A DNA stretch of 6,080 nt from JAIPEK01 sp041685935. Its GTDB lineage: Bacteria > Desulfobacterota > Desulfobacteria > Desulfobacterales > Desulfobacteraceae. The notes below the pieces were generated by a model. The model was not told the origin of the DNA. It saw only the letters and a list, made by a program, of their open reading frames with translations, and did no database searches. How positions within the stretch are numbered: the stretch's first letter is position 1; each line of letters starts with the position of its first letter. Below are positions 1 to 5,207 of this stretch, piece after piece. The stretch is from positions 1 to 6,080 of the forward strand of contig JAWLES010000146.1 in assembly GCA_041685935.1 (NCBI GenBank), read 5' to 3'. The position numbers and the translations under genes are program-made.

Positions 1-854
1 ACAAGGGAAAGAAATTTTACATCCGCCTCCCGGATCCCGGTTCTGCTGCTTATCACATACACAATCATGTTTGCGGATTCCAGGTATTTAAGTATCTGTG
101 ACAGGTGCGCCGGATCGGTGGAATCCGCCCCCTGGCAGTCAGCGACTTCAACACCTTCATCAATGAGGACACCGTGGATATAAAGCTTTACATCCCTGAC
201 AAAAAATGCAAGGGCTGGATCGCCGGTAAACCGCTTGTGCCCGCTGAATTCATCCCCTGAAAGTTCAAGCACGGCTTCATCAGATTCCACAATATCCCGG
301 CACTCGGCATACCCCGCCAGGGCATTTTCCATGATCAGCTTTTCGGTCCTCACTGCGCTGTCTTCAATGGAAAGATCGGAAAGGCATTTTTCATTGACCT
401 CGGAAAGATACTGCCTGTCCTTTTTCCTTCTGATATCAAACCGGGTCTCTTTGTCGAACCCGGCTCCGGAAATGAGATTAAGTGCCTGTTCGACTTGAGA
501 ATTTATCTCATCGAACGACTTTAATACAATCCTTGCAGAAAGCTTGTCATGCTTTTGAATGCGGGTCACAATGGAAGTTGCCACCCCTGCACCCCGCTTT
601 AAAAAATCACCGCCCGCCATTGAGTTGATCAAGGTGCTCTTGCCGGATTTAATCGCCCCGGCAACAGCGACCCTGATCAGGCCCGACCGAATCCGCTCCG
701 GAATTTCTCTTACTGCTGATTCCCATTTTTCAAAAGATTCGTCATGCATGCCCGGGATATCTTTCATCCGGGCGAGGATTTCTCCGAGGTCGGATACCGC
801 GCTTTCAGCAAGCTCAAACCGGGCTGTTTCTTTTAAAGGAGGTTCGGTTTTCAA
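1..854 (-). CDS. Dynamin-family GTPase, N-terminal part (C-terminus beyond left edge)
   Basis: This is a large GTPase of the dynamin/bacterial dynamin-like type, a group that typically remodels or tethers membranes. It runs off the left edge, leaving 284 codons visible. The P-loop (G1) is GAIKSGKST at residues 66-74, preceded by the strand LIRVAVA. A G2-like segment GVATSIVTRI lies at 90-99 and the G3/Walker B motif is DCQG at 239-242, followed by a strand MIVYVISS (263-270). G4 would lie outside the window. The chosen start is TTG at 854-852, which gives a TTGA overlap with the yqgE stop and keeps the frame open; the upstream GGTGGG is a weak ribosome site. The next in-frame ATG is codon 30. 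The G2-G3 interval is long and rich in charged helix-like sequence. Co-transcription with yqgE is inferred from the overlap. A dynamin-type family is likely because of the G1/G2 context, but assembly domains cannot be seen. Confidence 0.85.
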   Translation of the reverse strand, partial: MKTEPPLKETARFELAESAVSDLGEILARMKDIPGMHDESFEKWESAVREIPERIRSGLIRVAVAGAIKSGKSTLINSMAGGDFLKRGAGVATSIVTRIQKHDKLSARIVLKSFDEINSQVEQALNLISGAGFDKETRFDIRRKKDRQYLSEVNEKCLSDLSIEDSAVRTEKLIMENALAGYAECRDIVESDEAVLELSGDEFSGHKRFTGDPALAFFVRDVKLYIHGVLIDEGVEVADCQGADSTDPAHLSQILKYLESANMIVYVISSRTGIREADVKFLSL

Positions 855-1387
855 TGCCCACCCACCATCATCATGGCCTTTTCCCACTTTAAATCCACAT
901 CATCATGAAAAACGATCTCTTCTGATATGGCACAGGTAAGCCAGGCATTCTCCTTGAGCTCGCTGTCAAGCTGCATAGGGCCCCATCCGGCGCATCCCAG
1001 GAGAACCAGAAAAGACTCCGGCCCTTCGTTCCGCGCAACTGCGTCCAGTATATCCCTTGAGTTGCTCAAGCCGAGTCCGTCGGTAATCCTGAGGCATTCA
1101 CTCCAGTCAAAAGGCGGGCCGTGCAGCACGAACACGCCGCTTGGCTGTACAGGCCCGCCCAGGTATACGTTGAGCCGGTCTACACTGCTGTCACATTCAA
1201 TGCCCAGGTCTTCAAACAGTTCTCTGCCGGTTAAAAGCGGATGCAGCTTGTTAACTATAAATCCCAGCGCCCCGGTTTCATTATGTTCACAAATACATGT
1301 AACAGTCTCTGCAAAGTTGGGATCGGGAAGTCCGGGCATTGCGAGTATGAAATGCCCTTTCATGCTTTCTGGGTAACCGTCAGACAT
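851..1387 (-). CDS. yqgE: YqgE/AlgH family protein (UPF0301)
   Basis: This is a complete 178-aa member of the UPF0301 (YqgE/AlgH) family, whose biochemical role is not settled; AlgH was named for an effect on alginate expression in Pseudomonas. The family blocks are all present: GHFILAMPGLPDPNF at 11-25, TVTCICEHNETGALGFIVNK at 28-47, VYLGGPVQPSGVFVLHG at 74-90, and GCAGWGPMQLDSELKENAW at 131-149. The length is normal for the family. I chose the ATG at 1387-1385 because a GGAG (1395-1398) sits 7 nt upstream. A TTG two codons earlier (1393) is only one base from that site and is unlikely to be used. The last two bases of its stop fall inside the TTG start of the dynamin-like gene, so translation is probably coupled. 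It is transcribed divergently from the 162-aa gene. Confidence 0.93.
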   Translation of the reverse strand: MSDGYPESMKGHFILAMPGLPDPNFAETVTCICEHNETGALGFIVNKLHPLLTGRELFEDLGIECDSSVDRLNVYLGGPVQPSGVFVLHGPPFDWSECLRITDGLGLSNSRDILDAVARNEGPESFLVLLGCAGWGPMQLDSELKENAWLTCAISEEIVFHDDVDLKWEKAMMMVGGH

Positions 1388-1508
1388 ATACAAGCTCCAT
1401 ATTTGATCTTGACAACATTACATTTCTATCAGAATATTAAACAAGTAAACAATTTTAAAGTTTTTTTTGGCATTTGCAATACTTTTATTCAATATCCGGG
1501 TCAAATAA
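1388..1508. promoter_or_regulatory. AT-rich divergent promoter region
   Basis: This 121-bp gap separates yqgE (minus) from the 162-aa gene (plus) and is far richer in A+T than its neighbours, with a run of eight T around 1462-1469. No stem precedes that run, so it is not a terminator. Candidate promoter elements exist on both strands and partly overlap. The best on the minus strand is TTGTTT (plus-strand positions 1439-1444), 16 bp, then TGTAAT (1417-1422), which would give a leader of about 23 nt for yqgE. The minus-strand assignment is weak. Confidence 0.5.
1409..1438 (+). promoter_or_regulatory. Putative sigma70-type promoter for the 162-aa gene
   Basis: A perfect -35 hexamer TTGACA (1409-1414) is followed after 18 bp by AATATT (1433-1438), a 4/6 match to the -10 consensus. 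Transcription would start near 1445 and leave a leader of about 60 nt before the ATG at 1509. The -35 is strong and the -10 is weak, so this is a candidate only. Confidence 0.4.
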
Positions 1509-1997
1509 ATGACTAAAATAAACCCAGACATTCATAACACACAAAAGGCCTCGGACAAAAGTGATGTCCACAAACCACTGAAAAAGGAGACGCAGTCCGG
1601 GAAATCCTTTTCAGGCATTTTGTCCGAGGAGCTCAATACAGGCGGCAAGAAAACCTCTTTCAGTACAAAAGAGGCATCCCTTAAGGAAATTGAAAACGCG
1701 GCACCGGCACGTTTTTCCCTGACCGATGCCGTCCCGGAGCAAACTGATTTCGGAGTCGAATCAAACCTCGGTCTGCTCGAGGAATACACTTCCATACTCA
1801 TGGATCCGGGCAGGACACTGAGAGAGGCTTATGAAACACTTGACCGGCTGTTGAAAAACACGGCAGACATGGAAGAAAAAATGCTGAATTCCGATACAGA
1901 GGATACCGCATTGAAAGAGATCATCAACCATATTGCCGCCACTGTTCGAAAAGAGCGGATCAAGATGGACAGGGGGGACTACGTCGATTCTTCCTGA
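1509..1997 (+). CDS. Hypothetical protein, 162 aa, disordered N-half and helical C-half
   Basis: I do not recognise this family. Residues 1-80 are rich in Lys, Ser, Thr and Glu and look disordered, with one short hydrophobic patch (FSGILSEEL, 34-42). Residues 86-152 look mainly alpha-helical, with leucines spaced as in amphipathic helices (NLGLLEEYTSILMDPGRTL, then LDRLLKNTADMEEKML). The tail is basic and ends in RGDYVDSS. There is no signal peptide, membrane segment or catalytic motif, so a soluble cytoplasmic adaptor, chaperone-like or regulatory protein is more likely than an enzyme. No strong ribosome-binding site precedes the ATG; the nearest purine stretch is in CCGGGTC about 8 nt upstream. 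The reading frame is well supported because it fills the gap between two sure genes and has its own promoter candidate. Its 3' end overlaps the manC 3' end on the other strand by 19 bp. Confidence 0.72.
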   Translation: MTKINPDIHNTQKASDKSDVHKPLKKETQSGKSFSGILSEELNTGGKKTSFSTKEASLKEIENAAPARFSLTDAVPEQTDFGVESNLGLLEEYTSILMDPGRTLREAYETLDRLLKNTADMEEKMLNSDTEDTALKEIINHIAATVRKERIKMDRGDYVDSS

Positions 1998-3415
1998 TCC
2001 TCTTTTCTTCCGTAGACATCCTCGTACCGAACTATATCATCCTCACCCAGGTATGCACCCGACTGCACCTCAATGAGTTCAAGGGGAATTCTGCCGGGAT
2101 TCTCCAGCCTGTGTTTCACCCCTAGGGGAATATAGGTTGACTGATCCTCCTTTAAAAGCATGGTCTCCTCACCGCGTGTGATAAAGGCGGTTCCGGATAC
2201 CACGGTCCAGTGTTCAGCCCTGTGATAATGCTTCTGGAGGGAAAGCCTCGCCCCCGGATTAACACTCAGCCGTTTCACCTGGAATCTTTCCGAGGTGTCT
2301 ACTGTTTCATACGCCCCCCAGGGCCTGTAAACCCTGGAATGGGTAACAGCCTCGGGCCTTTGATTTTTCCTGAGCTTTTCAACAAGACCCTTTACATTTC
2401 CGACCCTGTCCCGTGCCGCCACGAGAACCGCATCCTTTGTTTCCACTATCACGTATCCGTCAAGGCCCACAGCCGCCACAAGACGGTTTTGAGAATTTAT
2501 ATAAGAATCAGTCACATCCTCAGCCAGCACATCACCCTTTATCACGTTCCGTTTTTCATCCTGCCTGCCTGTCTGCCACAGGGCATCAAAAGACCCCAGG
2601 TCGTTCCACCCGATGTCACAGGCGATCATGACCCCGCCGGTTGTTTTCTCCATGACTTTGTAGTCGATTGAGTCGGACGGTGCTTTTTCAAAACTTTCCA
2701 GGTCGAGGCGGAAAAAATCCATGTCCTCTTTGCCCTTTTCCACAGCTTTTCTGCAGTACCTGACAATGTCGGGGGCATGAGCTTCAATTTCACTGATGAC
2801 TGTGGAAGCTTTGAACATGAACATTCCGCTGTTCCAGCAGTAGTCACCTGATGCGGCATAGTGCTGAGCATCCTTAAGGCACGGTTTTTCCACAAACCTT
2901 TCTATCTTATACACACCCGGTTCGCCGGAAAGGGATTCACCTTTTCTGATATAACCGTATCCGGTTTCCGCACTCTGCGGAACAATTCCGAAGGTCACCA
3001 GGCCGCCGGCTTCAGCATGATCATGCCCCCTCTTCACAGTCTCCTGAAAGCTTGCTGTGTCTGTGATCACGTGATCCGCAGGCAGCACCAGCAATACCGG
3101 GTCCCTGTGCCGCTCCAGAGCGAGAATCGCGGATACTGCTATTGCAGGCGCGGTGTTCCGCCCCACCGGCTCCAGAACGATGGAGGATGAATTCACGCTG
3201 ATGTTTTTCAGATGTTCGGCTGTCATGAACCTGTTCTCTTCATTGCAGGTCACCAGAGGGTCAAGGAGATTTTCCATTCCCTGAAGCCTGAGAAGTGTGT
3301 TCTGAAGCATGCTTTTTTCATTTAAAAGACTGATAAGCTGTTTGGGGTAAAGTTCCCGAGAAAGCGGCCAAAGCCTTGTACCGCTTCCCCCGGCCAGTAT
3401 TACAGGTAGGATCAT
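1979..3415 (-). CDS. manC: Mannose-1-phosphate guanylyltransferase / mannose-6-phosphate isomerase
   Basis: This bifunctional cytoplasmic enzyme makes GDP-mannose from mannose-1-phosphate and GTP and, through its second domain, interconverts fructose-6-phosphate and mannose-6-phosphate. It feeds mannose, fucose or rhamnose sugars into O-antigen, capsule or exopolysaccharide. The 478-aa length is usual for the AlgA/XanB/ManC type. The nucleotidyltransferase domain (about 1-285) has the signature GGSGTRLWPLSR (9-20) with PKQ (24-26), EPVGRNTAPAIA (82-93), LPADH (111-115), the sugar-binding FVEKP (174-178), WNSGMF (194-199) and WNDLGSF (270-276). The C-terminal cupin isomerase domain has RPWGAYE (364-370) and the metal-site block QKHYHRAEHW (394-403; His396, His398, Glu401 and His402 are probable ligands). 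The start is the ATG at 3415, where homology begins; a GAGGAG lies 12 nt upstream, a rather long spacing. An in-frame ATG 27 codons earlier would add a non-homologous leader. No manB or glycosyltransferase is in view. Confidence 0.96.
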   Translation of the reverse strand: MILPVILAGGSGTRLWPLSRELYPKQLISLLNEKSMLQNTLLRLQGMENLLDPLVTCNEENRFMTAEHLKNISVNSSSIVLEPVGRNTAPAIAVSAILALERHRDPVLLVLPADHVITDTASFQETVKRGHDHAEAGGLVTFGIVPQSAETGYGYIRKGESLSGEPGVYKIERFVEKPCLKDAQHYAASGDYCWNSGMFMFKASTVISEIEAHAPDIVRYCRKAVEKGKEDMDFFRLDLESFEKAPSDSIDYKVMEKTTGGVMIACDIGWNDLGSFDALWQTGRQDEKRNVIKGDVLAEDVTDSYINSQNRLVAAVGLDGYVIVETKDAVLVAARDRVGNVKGLVEKLRKNQRPEAVTHSRVYRPWGAYETVDTSERFQVKRLSVNPGARLSLQKHYHRAEHWTVVSGTAFITRGEETMLLKEDQSTYIPLGVKHRLENPGRIPLELIEVQSGAYLGEDDIVRYEDVYGRKEDQEEST

Positions 3416-3477
3416 ATGACAGTAAATCTCCTCTTTCTTGTGTTTTCCAAGTATATGAATTCTTTTTATCAGGGAAT

Positions 3478-3506
3478 TTGTTATTTTGCACCACATAATT
3501 TATAAT
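3478..3506 (+). promoter_or_regulatory. Sigma70-type promoter for the CBS-MFS-protease operon
   Basis: TTGTTA (3478-3483, 4/6 match to the -35 consensus) is followed by an ideal 17-bp spacer and a perfect -10 hexamer TATAAT (3501-3506). Transcription should start near 3513, giving a short leader of about 28 nt that contains the GAGGAG ribosome-binding site. Confidence 0.68.
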
Positions 3507-3508
3507 AC

Positions 3509-3520
3509 TGTTTATAAACA
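3509..3520. promoter_or_regulatory. 12-bp palindrome at the predicted transcription start (possible operator)
   Basis: TGTTTATAAACA is a perfect inverted repeat. It extends to 16 bp (3507-3522) with one mismatched pair. It begins two bases after the TATAAT box and covers the expected +1, a position where a bound dimeric regulator would block transcription. It also touches the -35 of the possible opposing manC promoter. No regulator gene is adjacent, and AT-rich palindromes can arise by chance. Confidence 0.35.
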
Positions 3521-3527
3521 CTCAACA

Positions 3528-3533
3528 GAGGAG
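3528..3533 (+). promoter_or_regulatory. Ribosome-binding site of the CBS-domain gene
   Basis: GAGGAG lies 7 nt before the ATG at 3541. This strong Shine-Dalgarno match fixes the start and suggests efficient translation of the first gene of the operon. Confidence 0.8.
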
Positions 3534-3540
3534 AACCCTT

Positions 3541-4002
3541 ATGATCAGAGCAAGAGACATCATGAAAACAGAAGTTATCTCGGTGACCCCGGAAACCGAA
3601 ATCAGCAAAGCGGTTTCCATTCTCCTTGACAACCATATAAACGGGGTGCCGGTTGTGGATGAGCATGGACATCTCAAGGGAATACTGTGTCAGAGCGACC
3701 TGATATTTCAACAGAAAAAGCTGCCGCTTCCGCCGATAATAACCATTCTGGACGGAATCATCCCGCTTTCTTCCTCCAGGAAACTGGAACAGGAACTTCA
3801 GAAAATATCAGCCACCAGCGTAAAAGACGCCATGGTCAAAAACCCGGTGACGGTGATGCCTGACACACCGCTCAGTGAACTTGCCGGATTGATGGTGGAA
3901 AAACATTTTCATACCATCCCTGTGATTGAAAATGAAAAGGTTGTGGGTATCATAGGCAAGGAGGATATTCTGAAAACACTAATGGCGGAGAAAGAGGCCT
4001 GA
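3541..4002 (+). CDS. Two-CBS-domain protein
   Basis: This 153-aa soluble protein consists almost entirely of a pair of CBS domains (a Bateman module), which in other proteins bind adenine nucleotides such as AMP, ATP or S-adenosylmethionine and act as sensors. CBS1 spans about residues 4-57 (MKTEVISVTPETEI, then GVPVVDEHGHLKGILCQSDLI). CBS2 spans about 94-149 (VKDAMVKNPVTVMPDTPL, then TIPVIENEKVVGIIGKEDIL). The segment between them (58-92) begins LPLPPIITILDGIIPL and is longer than a minimal linker. No catalytic or DNA-binding domain is fused, so it probably acts on a partner or as a free sensor. The ligand cannot be deduced. It is the first gene of the plus-strand operon, 17 bp before the transporter gene. 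Confidence 0.93.
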   Translation: MIRARDIMKTEVISVTPETEISKAVSILLDNHINGVPVVDEHGHLKGILCQSDLIFQQKKLPLPPIITILDGIIPLSSSRKLEQELQKISATSVKDAMVKNPVTVMPDTPLSELAGLMVEKHFHTIPVIENEKVVGIIGKEDILKTLMAEKEA

Positions 4003-4019
4003 AATCCGAAGACAGCGGA

Positions 4020-5207
4020 ATGAAAACACTGAAATTTCAAACAGGGAAAGTCTCCCTTGTTGCATTTTCCCATTTTATACATGACGTATATACAAGCTTT
4101 TTGCCGCCGCTGCTGCCGCTGATTATCCAGAAGCTTTCCCTGACGCTCGGACAGGCGGGATTTCTTTCCACGGTTATGCAGATCCCGGCCCTGCTTAACC
4201 CTTTTATCGGACTGTTTGCCGATTCAAAAGGGCTTGCAAGATGGCTGGTAATTCTTGCTCCCACGATGACTGCGGTTCCCATGAGCCTTATCGGTGTGGC
4301 CCCTTCCTACTGGATTCTCCTGGTGATGCTTTTTCTGGCAGGTACCAGTGTGGCACTTTACCATGTTCCTGCCCCGGTCATGGTCTCTCATCTGGCTGGA
4401 AACCGGACCGGACGGGGGATGAGTTTTTTCATGACCGGCGGAGAACTCTCCCGGGCTTTCGGGCCGATGATTGCGGTGGCACTGGTGTCGATTTTCGGAC
4501 TGGAGGGATTTTATCCTGTGATGATTGTTGCATTTCTCACTTCGGTTTTTTTATACCTGACTCTGGAACCGGTAAGTAAAAAGGAAAAAGTAAGAAAAAG
4601 CGGGTCCGTGCTCTCCTCTTTCAGAAAAATCAGTCATATCATGATCCCGCTCGGCGGGATTCTAACCGCCAGATCATTCATGCATGCAGCCATGGGGGTG
4701 TTTTTAAGCGTATATGTTGAGGACAAAACCGGAAGCCTCTGGTACGGAGGGGCCGCACTGACCATGTATCAGGTATTCGGAGTGGCCGGAGTCCTGAGCG
4801 CCGGAACGCTGAGCGACTGGATCGGCAGGCAGCGTGTTCTGTTCTGGGCTCTTGTGATCGCGCCTGTCTCGATTTTCGGATTTATTCTGACCACAGGTGC
4901 TTTCCGTATTTTACTGCTTCTGACTGCAGGATTTACTGTTCTGTCCACCACACCTGTCATGCTGGCTATGGTACAGGACCATGCCAAAGAGAACCCTGCT
5001 TCAGCCAACGGCCTTTTCATGATGACCTCATTTGCCGTAAGAGCACTTGCAGTGACAGCAGTGGGCGTAATCGGGGATTTTGCAGGCCTTGACATGATGT
5101 TTGCCGCATCCGCCGTAATCGGTATCCTGGCACTGCCGTTTTTATTAAAACTCAAACGGTTCGAAACCCGCCGGGTTCCGGTTGGTACAAAAGGGGAGTC
5201 CGAATGA
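4020..5207 (+). CDS. MFS transporter, fosmidomycin-resistance (Fsr)-like
   Basis: This 395-aa inner-membrane protein of the major facilitator superfamily is probably a proton-coupled exporter. Its hydrophobicity pattern fits about 12 membrane helices in two halves, separated by a basic cytoplasmic loop (184-204, SKKEKVRKSG and following). The loop 2-3 signature is degenerate (GLFADSKGLAR, 64-74), while the matching loop 8-9 copy is good (GTLSDWIGRQR, 262-272). The first helix, with SHFIHDVYTSFLPPLLPLI (17-35), and the ALYHVPAPVMVSHLAGNRTGRGMS block (112-135) resemble the Fsr type, where SH-ND and G-LFHP motifs occupy these places. The substrate is unknown; drug or sugar-phosphate-like export is possible but not shown. 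The ATG at 4020 has only a weak upstream purine stretch (GCGGA directly adjacent), so expression may depend on readthrough from the CBS gene 17 bp before. Its stop overlaps the protease start (ATGA). Confidence 0.9.
   Translation: MKTLKFQTGKVSLVAFSHFIHDVYTSFLPPLLPLIIQKLSLTLGQAGFLSTVMQIPALLNPFIGLFADSKGLARWLVILAPTMTAVPMSLIGVAPSYWILLVMLFLAGTSVALYHVPAPVMVSHLAGNRTGRGMSFFMTGGELSRAFGPMIAVALVSIFGLEGFYPVMIVAFLTSVFLYLTLEPVSKKEKVRKSGSVLSSFRKISHIMIPLGGILTARSFMHAAMGVFLSVYVEDKTGSLWYGGAALTMYQVFGVAGVLSAGTLSDWIGRQRVLFWALVIAPVSIFGFILTTGAFRILLLLTAGFTVLSTTPVMLAMVQDHAKENPASANGLFMMTSFAVRALAVTAVGVIGDFAGLDMMFAASAVIGILALPFLLKLKRFETRRVPVGTKGESE
5193..5198 (+). promoter_or_regulatory. Ribosome-binding site of the protease gene, inside the MFS gene
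   Basis: GGGGAG lies 5 nt before the ATG at 5204 and within the last codons of the transporter gene. With the ATGA stop/start overlap it fixes the protease start and points to coupled translation. Confidence 0.75.

Larger units (their letters stand above)
3416..3540. promoter_or_regulatory. Divergent regulatory region between manC and the CBS-domain operon
   Basis: This 125-bp AT-rich gap separates manC (minus) from the CBS-domain gene (plus). It carries a strong plus-strand promoter, a palindrome at the predicted plus-strand start point, and strong GAGGAG-type ribosome sites at both ends (3428-3433 read on the minus strand for manC; 3528-3533 on the plus strand). A minus-strand promoter candidate for manC overlaps the plus one: TTGAGT (plus-strand positions 3520-3525), 15 bp, then TATAAA (3499-3504). 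Its spacer is short, so that assignment is weak. Confidence 0.6.

Noticed and set aside
235..939. Two plus-strand open frames opposite the dynamin-like gene and the end of yqgE
   Set aside because: The minus strand encodes the P-loop, G2 and G3 motifs in one continuous frame; the plus-strand translations are low-complexity Ser/Arg/Pro shadows.
927..1376. 149-codon open frame on the plus strand opposite yqgE
   Set aside because: It lies wholly antisense to the conserved UPF0301 blocks, and its Ser/Pro-rich translation is typical of a shadow frame. It has no ribosome site or family resemblance.
1391..1393. TTG as an alternative start of yqgE
   Set aside because: Only one base separates it from the GGAG ribosome site, whereas the ATG at 1387 has a 7-nt spacing.
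1462..1469. T-run as a possible rho-independent terminator
   Set aside because: No GC-rich stem-loop precedes it, and it lies between divergent genes where no terminator is needed.
2210..2671. Plus-strand open frame of 153 codons opposite manC
   Set aside because: It is antisense to conserved ManC catalytic sequence, and its His/Pro/Arg-rich translation has no recognisable domain.
3015..3026. Perfect 12-bp palindrome GCATGATCATGC
   Set aside because: It lies inside manC coding sequence with no promoter nearby, so chance is the simplest explanation.
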